Source: Isosphaeraceae bacterium (lineage in GTDB: Bacteria > Planctomycetota > Planctomycetia > Isosphaerales > Isosphaeraceae). Taken from it: a stretch of DNA of 55,111 nt. Of this stretch, positions 17,251-26,022 are shown in pieces. Position numbers and translations under genes: made by a program. Under the pieces are notes generated by a model. The model was not told where the DNA came from. It made no database searches and worked only from the letters and a program-made list of their open reading frames with translations. Location of the stretch: contig JANXSY010000289.1 in NCBI GenBank assembly GCA_025356435.1, forward strand, positions 1 to 55,111, written 5' to 3'. Positions within the stretch are counted from its first letter, which is position 1; each line of letters starts with the position of its first letter.

Positions 17251-18996
17251 TCAGTTGCCGGGAGGCTTCAAGCTCTGGAACAACGGGACGAGTCCCTTTT
17301 CGACGACAGCCCCGACCGGGCTGGGGACGACGAGGTGAAATTCATAGCCGTTGGGGGCATTCGTCGACAGAGACATCCCGATCAGCGCGGGTTCCTTGGG
17401 CATGTCGGCCGACGGCTTGATGTTCGGATTGTTCGATATCGCCCCGAACTGGGCTGCCAGCTGGTTGGCGAGGCCTTGGACACTCACCATCGCGAGCAGG
17501 TTGACCTGCTTCGCCAGCTTGGCGCGAACCGCCTTGAAGCCGGCCGTGTTCCCGACGCCACTCTCGCCACCGAGATAGGCATCGAGCTGGGCCTTTGCCT
17601 TGTCCCAACTCGTGTCCATCAGTTGGATCATCTGGGTTTCATTGACCCCGTACCATGATGTGACCTTGTCGCCACCGTACATCACGGTCAGGGTCGCGCC
17701 GGCAGCCGGGTTGTTGGGCTGGAGCTTGGCGAACTTGTCCTTATCGATCACCATCTCGGTCCGTGTGAAGGTGTAGCCCTTGTAGGTCTCGGCATTGGGC
17801 GTGACTTTGACTTCTTTGAAGAAATTGAGCGGGCTGTCGCCTGTCGTCATCAGCTTGAGCGAAGCCTCGGTGACGGCGAGCAGGCCCTTGGGATCGGCCA
17901 CGTTCATGATGTTGATCGTCCGCATCCCGTTGGCCATGCTGACCGCCGACACAGCCTCGATCCGGCCCATGCCGCGTTGTTTCGCCATGAGCACTTCCAA
18001 CTCGGGCGTCGGCTTTCCGCCAGGCAACATCATCTTGAGGCTCATCATCTGGAGCGCCTCGAACGACTTCGGGTCCAGATTCATGTAGACGTAGTAAGCC
18101 GCGTCGGCGGAGAGCTTGGCCACACCCGAGGCGTTGCCGCGCTTGGCCGCGGCGATCGACCTGGCGGCGGCCGAGTCGGCCTTGACGGTGAGCTCACCGT
18201 CCACGCCCAACCCTTCGGCGGCGAAGTCGAAGCTCAAGGTGAAGATGTCGGCCTCCTTGATCGAGTCGAAGAGGCCGCCGTACATCGTCTTGACAAACTC
18301 CATCATCCCGGCCTGGCCCTGTTGCTGCGGCACCTGGCCGAGCGCGGCGATGAAAGCCTGCTTGCCCTGGGCGATCTGGTCGGCGTAGCGCGTGGTCAAG
18401 GCGGCGAGATTCACGCAAAGGCCGATGTCGCCGGCACCAAACCGGACCTTCGAGGCCGCCGATAATCCGCTCGTGAATGACCTGGCACCCGGCTTGGCAA
18501 ACCCTGCGACAAGCGGCTTATCGGGACCAAAAATGATCATATCGCCGCGATTGGCGGCATACCAGGTCGCGCCCTGGGGGCCGTCGAACGAATCGAAGCC
18601 TCCCTCTTCCTTCTTGAGAGTGGGTCCCTTGCCGCCCGAAATTCCCTTGAGGACGGCCTCATAATCGGGGGCACTGACGACGATCGCGAACGGCGGACTG
18701 GCCGGATTCTCCGAGGCGACTGCGCGGACCACGGCCAGGAAGGGCTCGGTGGCAGCGGCCTCGCCGAACTGGGCTTTGAAGCCTGCGACGGCCTGTTCAA
18801 GGCCGGGCTCGGCCTGGGCTCCGAGCGTGGTGCTCATTGCCTTGATCATCGCGGTCAGATCTTTGCGGACCGCATCCATGCCGCGAACGCGGATCACGAC
18901 GTCCGCCTCGGCGGGCACGGCGTCAAGCCAAGCGGGCTCAACCGGGGAAAGACCAAGAGTGGTTGCAAGGATCAACGTCGAAAGGTGCAGCATCAT
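17251..18996 (-). CDS. Large secreted protein of unknown function (DUF3352-like)
   Basis: The 581-residue protein starts at ATG 18996 behind TGAGGAGTT, with signal peptide MMLHLSTLILATTLGLSP. The mature start, LDAVPAEADVVIRVRGMDAV, and repeated strand-helix units (AKLSADAAYYVYMNLDPKSF, then VSAVSMANGMRTINIMNVAD) resemble the planctomycete DUF3352-type periplasmic proteins. It is rich in Ala, Lys and Met with no Cys pair and no catalytic motif visible. Function unknown. It is expressed alone from a likely promoter near 19081-19107. Confidence 0.8.
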   Translation of the reverse strand: MMLHLSTLILATTLGLSPVEPAWLDAVPAEADVVIRVRGMDAVRKDLTAMIKAMSTTLGAQAEPGLEQAVAGFKAQFGEAAATEPFLAVVRAVASENPASPPFAIVVSAPDYEAVLKGISGGKGPTLKKEEGGFDSFDGPQGATWYAANRGDMIIFGPDKPLVAGFAKPGARSFTSGLSAASKVRFGAGDIGLCVNLAALTTRYADQIAQGKQAFIAALGQVPQQQGQAGMMEFVKTMYGGLFDSIKEADIFTLSFDFAAEGLGVDGELTVKADSAAARSIAAAKRGNASGVAKLSADAAYYVYMNLDPKSFEALQMMSLKMMLPGGKPTPELEVLMAKQRGMGRIEAVSAVSMANGMRTINIMNVADPKGLLAVTEASLKLMTTGDSPLNFFKEVKVTPNAETYKGYTFTRTEMVIDKDKFAKLQPNNPAAGATLTVMYGGDKVTSWYGVNETQMIQLMDTSWDKAKAQLDAYLGGESGVGNTAGFKAVRAKLAKQVNLLAMVSVQGLANQLAAQFGAISNNPNIKPSADMPKEPALIGMSLSTNAPNGYEFHLVVPSPVGAVVEKGLVPLFQSLKPPGN

Positions 18997-19080
18997 CCGA
19001 ACTCCTCAATAGGGTACTCTCTCCCGTCTTCATCCCGGACACATTCGGGATGACGGAGACGAGCCTCGGGGGTTATTCAG

Positions 19081-19107
19081 GTTATAGGAGGGGTTTCGCC
19101 GTCGCAA
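19081..19107 (-). promoter_or_regulatory. Possible promoter for the 581-aa secreted protein
   Basis: On the minus strand TTGCGA (19107-19102), a 15-base spacer and TATAAC (19086-19081) sit about 85 bases before the ATG. The -10 box is strong and the spacer short. Confidence 0.38.
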
Positions 19108-19271
19108 CCAACCTATTGACTCACTTCTCCGAATCCTCCAAAAAAAATTCACATGTCGATAGCCTCACAAGGTCTAGCCCTTGAGAGACTCGTTTCAGAT
19201 ATTGACGCTGTCTCACTCGATCGCGTCCCGGGGGCTCGCAGTGCTCTCGTCCAGGGGTCGGTGTCATCGAC

Positions 19272-20417
19272 TCAATGAGCGCCCGGGTCCCAGATTGTCG
19301 CGGCGAGATAGCGTAAGGGGCCGGATCGGTCGTGATAGTAGTAGACCGAGACGAGCCTGCCGTCGGGGCGAATGACTGTTCGCACATAGCCAATATCGCG
19401 GCCCCCGCCGTCGTCGCGGAGCACAATTGGCGGGGACCACGTCTTGCCGCCGTCAGAACTGATCCTGGCGCGAATGCCGAGCGGAGGGGCACGGAACCCG
19501 TAGGTCAGGCAGAGCCGGCCGTCGGGTAGCTTGACCAGGCTCGGCGGGTTTCCCTCGCCCATTTCGGGCTCGGGCGTCGAGAGCAGGCTCCACGACCGGC
19601 CGTCATCGCATGAGGCGTAGGCGTCGATCACGCTCTTCGGCGGCTCGAGCCTGCGGACTGTCGTCACCAGTTCGGTCTTCGAAAGCCGCACGCTCGAAGG
19701 CATGATCGCATAACCGGCAGGCTCAGGACCGACGAACGAGACGAACCGCCAGGAGAGGCCGCCGTCGGTCGTCCTGGCGCAGAACGGTCGGCCTTCGCGG
19801 CCGTTCGATTTTGAAGCGGTGAGGAACAACAAGGCGTCACGCGAGCCGTCGATGATCGCGTCGGTCCGGCCCATGACTCCCAGCTGATCGAAGAGGGGTA
19901 GCCAGTACGGGCCTCTCCACGTCGTCCCGCGATCGTAGGAGTAGTAGAACCGGGATCGCCCCTTGTTCGTCTCTTCCATCCGGACCGTGAGCGCGAAGTC
20001 GGGATGCGTGAAGACGATCGGCTCGGAGAGGTCAACGGGCCGCTCCTCGGCGACCCCCGGCGGCATCAGCCCATGCCGCATCCTAGACGTGCCCGCAAGC
20101 GCCCCCGAGGGACGAGGCGTCTCGACGGCCCAGTTTACCCCGCCATCGCGACTGCGGGCCAGGACGAACTCTTCAGGTTTTTCTTTATCAATGTGGTGAA
20201 AATCGCCGCGATCTTTGTCAGTACCACGGCTGAAACCGACGAGGATCTCATCCCCCCAGATCCACATCCCATGATTCGCGGGCCACCCAGCAAAGCGGTT
20301 TGCTTCTTTCGATACGATGACGTGTTGTATCGCATGGCGAGGCTCGACGGCCTGTCCCGGTGTGGCCCACCAGAATACGGCGCAGAGGATCAGTCGTAGA
20401 GACATCGGTGTGGGCAT
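19272..20417 (-). CDS. Exo-alpha-sialidase / neuraminidase-like protein, secreted
   Basis: The 381-residue six-bladed propeller carries several Asp-box repeats of the SxDGGxTW type: SRDGGVNWAVE, SYDRGTTWRGP, TTDGGLSWRF, SCDDGRSWSLL and SSDGGKTWSPP. A signal peptide follows the start (MSLRLILCAVFWWATPGQA from 20405; four residues more if ATG 20417 is used, and no strong ribosome site decides). RIP-like Arg sites are not certain, so true sialic-acid release is not shown; many planctomycete members are uncharacterised BNR-repeat proteins. It is probably exported and acts on host or algal glycans. It stands alone, downstream of a small secreted protein gene in the same orientation. Confidence 0.82.
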   Translation of the reverse strand: MPTPMSLRLILCAVFWWATPGQAVEPRHAIQHVIVSKEANRFAGWPANHGMWIWGDEILVGFSRGTDKDRGDFHHIDKEKPEEFVLARSRDGGVNWAVETPRPSGALAGTSRMRHGLMPPGVAEERPVDLSEPIVFTHPDFALTVRMEETNKGRSRFYYSYDRGTTWRGPYWLPLFDQLGVMGRTDAIIDGSRDALLFLTASKSNGREGRPFCARTTDGGLSWRFVSFVGPEPAGYAIMPSSVRLSKTELVTTVRRLEPPKSVIDAYASCDDGRSWSLLSTPEPEMGEGNPPSLVKLPDGRLCLTYGFRAPPLGIRARISSDGGKTWSPPIVLRDDGGGRDIGYVRTVIRPDGRLVSVYYYHDRSGPLRYLAATIWDPGAH

Positions 20418-20505
20418 CCCGGGGTGAGGACACCGCCGCTCGTCGTGCGCAGCGGCTTGACTCACCTTGTCCGACGCATCACCCCGGGTCAAGACGCTGG
20501 CGGGT

Positions 20506-20760
20506 TCACCGTCGCAGCCAAGGCTTCGACATCCCGTTGTCGAGACCCGTCGACCAGTCGCGGTTTCGGGGATAAGAACTCTCGCTCTCCTTCCCCTTGA
20601 ACGAGTCGAACCACTTGCGGAGCCGACTCCGATGATCGGGCGCCGACGCCGAGGCAGGGGAGGCGTCTCGATGCCCCCGATCCTCAGCCTTCGCGGCCTC
20701 CAACCCCAGACCGCCGATGGTGAGGACGCACGCGACAAGAGACGATCGCACGCACTTCAT
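20506..20760 (-). CDS. Small secreted basic protein of unknown function
   Basis: The 84-residue product starts at ATG 20760, preceded by GGGAGCGG. The first 27 residues are a signal peptide (MKCVRSSLVACVLTIGGLG, cleavage near AKA-ED). The mature part of about 57 residues is charged (HRSRLRKWFDSFKGKESESS) and ends NGMSKPWLRR, with no Cys. I recognise no family. Good Shine-Dalgarno, leader and its position 88 bases upstream of the sialidase start support a real gene and possible co-transcription. Confidence 0.6.
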   Translation of the reverse strand: MKCVRSSLVACVLTIGGLGLEAAKAEDRGHRDASPASASAPDHRSRLRKWFDSFKGKESESSYPRNRDWSTGLDNGMSKPWLRR

Positions 20761-20954
20761 GGTTCCGCTCCCTGGAAAAGCCGGAGGCTGTTTTCCCATC
20801 CACGACGAATCGGGATGACGTCGCGGAAAGATTCGCCTCACCTCTCTCTCTTCGGCCCTACGACCGGACGGACTTGAGGGACTGTCAAGACCACGACCAT
20901 CCGCAATGAACCGCTAATCCCTACATCCCCAAAGGATTGACGAGCGTCGTCTCC

Positions 20955-20982
20955 TTCGATCACGATCGAACCCATCTATAGG
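20955..20982 (+). promoter_or_regulatory. Possible promoter for the macro-domain gene
   Basis: TTCGAT (20955-20960), a 16-base spacer and TATAGG (20977-20982) would start transcripts about 25 bases before ATG 21015. The spacer holds the palindrome CGATCACGATCG in overlap with the -35 box. Confidence 0.33.
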
Positions 20983-21033
20983 ACACAGTCCGACTCAAAC
21001 AGAAGCGAATCACGATGCCTAAAAACCCTTTGG

Positions 21034-21630
21034 TTGGTCCACCCCGACGAGGCCATGTGTGATGCCTTCCACCTCCGCTTCGATGACCTTCCTGGCGTTC
21101 GAATCATTCGAGCGAAATTCGAGGAATTGGAGCCGCATGACTGCTTCGTTACCGCCGGCAACTCGTTCGGGATAATGACCGCCGGGATCGACGCCGCCGT
21201 CGTCCGATACTTCGGTGAATCGATCATGCAGCGTGTGCAACACAGGATCATGGACGAGTTCTTTGGTGAGCAACCAATTGGGACAGCTTTCGTGGTGCCG
21301 CCCGGCCAATCGGCGATCCCGTTCCTGTGTCACGCAACGACAATGAGGGTACCGGGTGGCATTGATGGGACCGACAAGGTCTATAACGCCACATGGGCGT
21401 CCTTACTGGCGATGCATGCGCACAACCGTGTTTCCGAACAGGTGATCGAAGTTGCGGCTTTTCCTGCAATGGGGACAGGATTCGGGGGCATGCCCTATAG
21501 CGAGGCGGCGAGGCAGATGGCCGCGGCCTATCGCCACGACTGTGATCCGCCACACCGCCTGGACTGGGATTTTGTGATCGAACGTCAGAAAGCAATCCAC
21601 TACGACGGAGGAAAGCAAGTGACCCGGTGA
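21034..21630 (+). CDS. Macro-domain protein (ADP-ribose-binding fold), start frameshifted
   Basis: The 198 codons from TTG 21034 encode a macro domain: VTAGNSFGIMTAGIDAAVVRYFG is the ADP-ribose-binding loop 1, and FPAMGTGFGGMPYSEAARQM is loop 2. Such domains bind or hydrolyse ADP-ribose derivatives; this subtype occurs in bacteria and phages. The natural start appears to be ATG 21015 (MPK..LWLVHPDEAMCDAF), but an A5 run at 21022-21026 puts the ATG out of frame by one base; with four A the frame is continuous. So the gene is frameshifted at codon 3-4, uses the weak TTG start, or slips on the A-run. The C-terminus looks intact. Confidence 0.75.
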   Translation: MVHPDEAMCDAFHLRFDDLPGVRIIRAKFEELEPHDCFVTAGNSFGIMTAGIDAAVVRYFGESIMQRVQHRIMDEFFGEQPIGTAFVVPPGQSAIPFLCHATTMRVPGGIDGTDKVYNATWASLLAMHAHNRVSEQVIEVAAFPAMGTGFGGMPYSEAARQMAAAYRHDCDPPHRLDWDFVIERQKAIHYDGGKQVTR

Positions 21631-21671
21631 TGGTGTCGAAGGTCAATGCCCCGCCGGATGACCTTGCCTGC

Positions 21672-24600
21672 TCACTTCCCTGCCACGTCTCCCGAGGGGT
21701 TCAACTCCTTGAGCAACTCCTTCACGGCCACTTCGAGCTGCCTGTCCTGACCCTTGAGGTTATCCTCGGGGGTGTTCTCGACAAAGATGTCGGGCTTGAC
21801 CCCCGTATTCTCCATGTTGGTGCGAGCCTGATCGTTGAGGTAGACGCCGACGCCGGGGGTGCGGATGGTCGAGCCGTCGATCAGCGAATAGCTTCCCGTG
21901 CCGATCACCGCACCCATCGTGGGCGTGCCGATCACCTTGCCCAGGCCGAGCGCCCGGAAGCCGGCAGGGAACATCTCTGCGTTAGAGGCCGATCGCCAGT
22001 TTTGTAAGACCACCTTCGGGCCGAAGAAGCCCGTATGCGGCCGACTCGTCGGCTCGGTGCCTCGGGGATGCCAGATTTCGTACTGACGCTGGATCAAGAG
22101 CGCCAGCAACTCCTGCTCGATGTTGCCGCCGCCGTTGAACCTCTCATCAATGACCAGCGCATCCTTGTGCCGATATTCCTTCAGCTCTTTCTCGAACTTG
22201 CGGAGCGAGGGCGGGTCCATCGCCTTGATGTGAAGATAGCCGACCCGGCCGCCCGAGAGCCCGTCCGCCAGGGTGCGACGGCCGTCGACCCATCGGCGAT
22301 AGCGCAGGTCACTAAAAGCGATCATCGAGATCGGCTCATACTTCACCGTCCAGGAACCGAGCGGGACCGGCTTGGTGTTGAAGGTGAGCGCGACTTTCTT
22401 GTTCAGTCTGCGATTGAGCCGTTCGTCATAGTCTTCGCCCGCCTTGATCGGCTGGCCGTTGATCGCGATCAGGAAATCACCCTTGGCAACTTTGATCCAA
22501 TCGGCGTCGGCTGGGCCGCCCTCGTAGATGTGGGAGACCTTATAGCGGCCCGCGACGGTGTCGGCTTCGAGGTCGAGCCCGAGGTAGCCGGTCGACACCC
22601 CTGAGGTCTCGCCGCGTCCGCCCGAGGCCGAAGCCCCTGTGTGCGAGGCATTCAGCTCGCCAATCATCTCGTTGATAATATTCATCAGCTCGTGACGATC
22701 GCCGACGTATTCGACCAAGGGTGCGTACTTGGCCTTCATCGCGTCCCAGTCGTGCCCGTGCATCTTGGGGTCGTAGAACCGATGCTTCATCGTCCGCCAG
22801 GCGTCGCCGAACATCTCGGCCCACTCGCCGGGACGGTCGATTTTGACCTTCACGTTGAAGCTGATCTTCTTCCTCGGAGATCCGCCGGTATTCGTCCCTC
22901 CGGGGCCGCCCAGCAGCGCGGCAAGCGACGGCGACCGACTTCCGCCGCCCGGACTCTCGGCCCCGGCAACCGGCATACCGCCCATCGGGACTGAATAGAC
23001 GCCGTCACCTTCCTGGAAGAAGATCGTCCGGCCGTCTTTGGTCAGCGTCAGGTTCGACATGCCGCCGGGCATCCTGCGGAAGCCGCGAGCGCCGTCGGGG
23101 CTTGCGAGGTCAGAGAGATTGATCCCGCTCGACGAGATTCGGGTCAGACGCTTACCGTCGTCCTGGATCGAGTAGAGCGTCGGCACTCCAACAGTCCCCC
23201 CGTCCGAGCCGACGAAGATGATCGTCTTGCCGTCATTCGCTGGGATAAACCGGCTCACCAGGCTGGTCGCGGGCGTGACCTGCTTCGTCCGTCGCTTGAG
23301 CCCGTCCCAGTCGATCGCGAGTGATTTTCCCGTCACAGCCGTGGCAAGCCGCGTGGCGGCCATCCGTCGCATCATCGCCTCGGGGCCACTGTCGGCCGTG
23401 TCGGCCGAAGGCTCGGAGGGATCACGGTCGAGCTTTTCGAGCGAAACGACATAGACGTGCGACGCGGGTCGGCCGCCGTCGTTGCCGGAGTCGCCTTCTC
23501 GACGCACGAAGTAGACCTTCTTGCCATCGGACGAGAATCGAGGGCTTGACTCCGACGACGAGTCAAACGTGATCTTCTTCTCCTCACCTCCCGTTGACGG
23601 CAGGAGATAAATGTCGGTCGCGCGGGTGACGTCGGCACGCGAGTAGACGACCCATTTGCCGTCGGGCGACCAGTGCACGGTGTTGATCTCGCCATACTTC
23701 GAGGCGATCAATTCCTTGGTCTCCTTGCCGTCGGCGTCCACCTTGAGCAGCTTGCCGTCGGAGGTCGTCAGGAGGAGAGACTTCGAGTCGGGCGACCACT
23801 CATAGCCCTCGGTGAGGGCGTCGATATTGGTGATCCGCTTCGCGGGGGCCGTGCCGTCGACCGGCGTGACGTAGATCTCGACTCGCCCGTCTTTGTCGGA
23901 GACGTAGGAGAGGAGCTTGCCGTCGGGCGAGTAATCGACGCCATGGTCGCGATCGGCGCTTTCAGTAATCTGGACGAGGTCGCCATCGTCGGTCGGGACC
24001 GTGAAGATTTCGCCGTGGATCGAGATGGCAATCCGCTTGCCGTCGGGGGCCACGTCGTAGTCGTCGACCTCCGAGTTAAAGTCGCGCCACTCGACGAGCG
24101 TTTCCTGGGTCTCGGCGGTGATATCGAGCTTGATCGGGGTCGTCTTTCTGGTCGCGACGTCGAGCTTCCAGATGCCGAAGTCGTGCTCGAAGACAATCGT
24201 CTTGCCGTCTCCGCTGATGCTCGGGAACCGGACGTCGCCCGAGGTGAACGTCGTGACCTTCTCGGCCTGCCCGCCCTTGTCGGAGACGCGCCAGAGGTTG
24301 GTCAATCCCTTGCCGTCGCGGTCGGAGACGAAGTAGACGGAGCCATCGCTACCGTAGAGCGGCCACGAGTCCATGCCGTCGTAGTCGGTGAGGTCGGTGA
24401 ACGTCTTGGCAGCGAGATCCATCACGGTCACGTCGCTCTGATAGGCCCCCCGGTAATATTTCCGCCAGTAGGGCTGGGCCTTGCGATTGATCGCGAGCCG
24501 TTTGCCGTCGGGCGAATAAGAGCCGGCGACGCCCATGTCGGGGCCGGCGTTCCGGGGCATCCCGCCGTCGAGCGAGGTGACGTAGAGCTTGCTCATGAAG

Positions 24601-24989
24601 TCTTCACCGCGCTGAGAGGCGAAGAGGACACCAGTCGAGTCGGGGGTCCAGTTGAGCAATTCGTCGTCGGCCGAGTGCGTGGTCAACGGCTTAGCCGCGC
24701 CTCCGCCCGAAGGGATCACAAAGACGTCGACATTGCCGCTGCGGTCGCTCGAAAACGCGATCCACTTGCCGTCGGGCGAGAACCGAGAGCGGAAGTCGCG
24801 AGCCTTGTTGACCGTGACCCGTTGCGGGTTCGAACCGTCTTCATTCGCAGTCCAGATGTCGCCAAGATAGCTGAACGTCACCTTCCCGGCATGATAGTGC
24901 GGATAGCGGACGAGCTTGGCCTCACGCGCAACGCCAACCGAGGTCGACACCAGCACAACCGCGACGGCGAGGGGAATCCACGGTTTCAT
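21672..24989 (-). CDS. Tricorn-type protease (S41 family), secreted
   Basis: The 1105-residue protein starts at ATG 24989 (GGAGC upstream) with signal peptide MKPWIPLAVAVVLVSTSVGVA. Residues ~25-330 and ~350-680 are TolB/WD40-like propellers with many SPDGKW-type repeats (SRFSPDGKWIAFSSDRSGN, SPDGKLLSYVSDKDGRVE). A Pro/Gly-rich linker is followed by the tricorn C1 region (MFGDAWRTMKHRFYDPKMHG), catalytic Ser782-His783 in NASHTG, a PDZ domain (~800-880, GDFLIAINGQPI) and the S41 core with nucleophile Ser1002 in SASNAEMF. Archaeal tricorn degrades proteasome-derived peptides in the cytoplasm; the signal peptide here implies an exported peptidase. Confidence 0.93.
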   Translation of the reverse strand: MKPWIPLAVAVVLVSTSVGVAREAKLVRYPHYHAGKVTFSYLGDIWTANEDGSNPQRVTVNKARDFRSRFSPDGKWIAFSSDRSGNVDVFVIPSGGGAAKPLTTHSADDELLNWTPDSTGVLFASQRGEDFMSKLYVTSLDGGMPRNAGPDMGVAGSYSPDGKRLAINRKAQPYWRKYYRGAYQSDVTVMDLAAKTFTDLTDYDGMDSWPLYGSDGSVYFVSDRDGKGLTNLWRVSDKGGQAEKVTTFTSGDVRFPSISGDGKTIVFEHDFGIWKLDVATRKTTPIKLDITAETQETLVEWRDFNSEVDDYDVAPDGKRIAISIHGEIFTVPTDDGDLVQITESADRDHGVDYSPDGKLLSYVSDKDGRVEIYVTPVDGTAPAKRITNIDALTEGYEWSPDSKSLLLTTSDGKLLKVDADGKETKELIASKYGEINTVHWSPDGKWVVYSRADVTRATDIYLLPSTGGEEKKITFDSSSESSPRFSSDGKKVYFVRREGDSGNDGGRPASHVYVVSLEKLDRDPSEPSADTADSGPEAMMRRMAATRLATAVTGKSLAIDWDGLKRRTKQVTPATSLVSRFIPANDGKTIIFVGSDGGTVGVPTLYSIQDDGKRLTRISSSGINLSDLASPDGARGFRRMPGGMSNLTLTKDGRTIFFQEGDGVYSVPMGGMPVAGAESPGGGSRSPSLAALLGGPGGTNTGGSPRKKISFNVKVKIDRPGEWAEMFGDAWRTMKHRFYDPKMHGHDWDAMKAKYAPLVEYVGDRHELMNIINEMIGELNASHTGASASGGRGETSGVSTGYLGLDLEADTVAGRYKVSHIYEGGPADADWIKVAKGDFLIAINGQPIKAGEDYDERLNRRLNKKVALTFNTKPVPLGSWTVKYEPISMIAFSDLRYRRWVDGRRTLADGLSGGRVGYLHIKAMDPPSLRKFEKELKEYRHKDALVIDERFNGGGNIEQELLALLIQRQYEIWHPRGTEPTSRPHTGFFGPKVVLQNWRSASNAEMFPAGFRALGLGKVIGTPTMGAVIGTGSYSLIDGSTIRTPGVGVYLNDQARTNMENTGVKPDIFVENTPEDNLKGQDRQLEVAVKELLKELNPSGDVAGK

Positions 24990-25139
24990 CAAGTGTGCTC
25001 CTGGGAAGGGACGGAGGCGAGGCCCGGCCAGACAGATCTCGCCATCCTCAGAGTCGGCGTCGACTCGAAGAATGTCGGCTCGGGTTTTTCGGGCCATTGG
25101 AGGGCCATCATCGGTCAAATCGATGGGCGACTCAAGGCG

Positions 25140-25898
25140 CTAGCGTGACTTCCTCGCAATGAACAACTCACGCGTGAGCTGTCTAGCGCCCAGCCCGTTC
25201 TCCTGCAAGGCGCGATGAAAGACTTCAAAAGCCTCCCAGGCCCGATTCGCCGTCGGGTAACTCATCCAGCCGAGGAACCGGCCGTTGCTCATCCGCGACC
25301 ACGAGGATGTCGCCTTCGTCTTCTTCGGCATCGTCTCGAACGCCTTGATGAGCCGCTGGAGCGAGGCGGGGTCGGGCTCGGTCTCGGGCTCGCCGTCGTG
25401 GTGGGGCTGCGCGGGCCAGATGACGTTCAGGCAACTGCTCAGGTTCCGATCCTTGGGCGACTCGAGCAGATTGAGTGGGCTGTCAAGTTCGTAACGGATC
25501 GTGAACAATTCGACGTCGACCATTTTTGATGGACTGTCGACGTGATCTTCGACCCCCATGCGGACCCAGGACGACTCGTTGTCGGGCGGGGGGGGGGTTG
25601 CCTTCGCTTCCGGCGGGGGAGGAGGAGCAGATTCCGCGTCGCGACGCGGTGCTTCTTGGCTTTCATGCCCGGCGAATGTTTCTCCCCAAGGCCAGTCGCC
25701 GGCAATCCGGGTGCGGAGGCGGGCATTGGAAAGAAGCTCGTAAGCGCGGGTGACGATGCGGAACGCCCATTCATCTCCACCCACGTCCGGGTGATGCTTC
25801 TTGGCCCGGGTGCGATAGGCTTGGTGAATATCCTGAAGGGTCGCGTCAATCGTGACGCCGAGAACGTCGGCCGCGTCGATATCGAGGGCATAATTCAT
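25140..25898 (-). CDS. J-domain (DnaJ-like) protein
   Basis: The 252-residue protein has an N-terminal J domain (residues ~8-70: DVLGVTIDATLQDIHQAYRT with HPD at 36-38), which would stimulate an Hsp70 ATPase. No Gly/Phe region, zinc fingers or DnaJ C-terminal domain follow, so it is a type III J protein. A Pro-rich linker (~90-105) leads to a C-terminal domain with LFTIRYELDSPLNLLESP and WSRMSNGRFLGWMSYPTANRAWEAFEVFHRALQ; I do not recognise it. This C-terminal part probably selects the client. The gene stands alone, 150 bases from the tricorn gene in the same orientation. Confidence 0.85.
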   Translation of the reverse strand: MNYALDIDAADVLGVTIDATLQDIHQAYRTRAKKHHPDVGGDEWAFRIVTRAYELLSNARLRTRIAGDWPWGETFAGHESQEAPRRDAESAPPPPPEAKATPPPPDNESSWVRMGVEDHVDSPSKMVDVELFTIRYELDSPLNLLESPKDRNLSSCLNVIWPAQPHHDGEPETEPDPASLQRLIKAFETMPKKTKATSSWSRMSNGRFLGWMSYPTANRAWEAFEVFHRALQENGLGARQLTRELFIARKSR

Positions 25899-26022
25899 AG
25901 GCCGGTCGCTCCCGGATGTCTCTCGTCAAGCAATAAGCAGTGGTCGCCGCGATGCCCCGCTATCCTAATCAATCCTCGCACCGAAAATCACCCCGCATCC
26001 GCATCATATCGGGGCATGAAGA

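Noticed and set aside
23673-25148. 491-codon open frame opposite the tricorn gene, and similar long antisense frames at 9150-10454, 10738-11964, 14747-15982 and 46873-48081
   Set aside because: All lie opposite genes with clear protein families, and their translations show shadow composition without motifs.
25575-25625. G-rich run as a possible G-quadruplex or repeat
   Set aside because: It encodes the Pro-rich linker of the J protein on the minus strand, which explains it.
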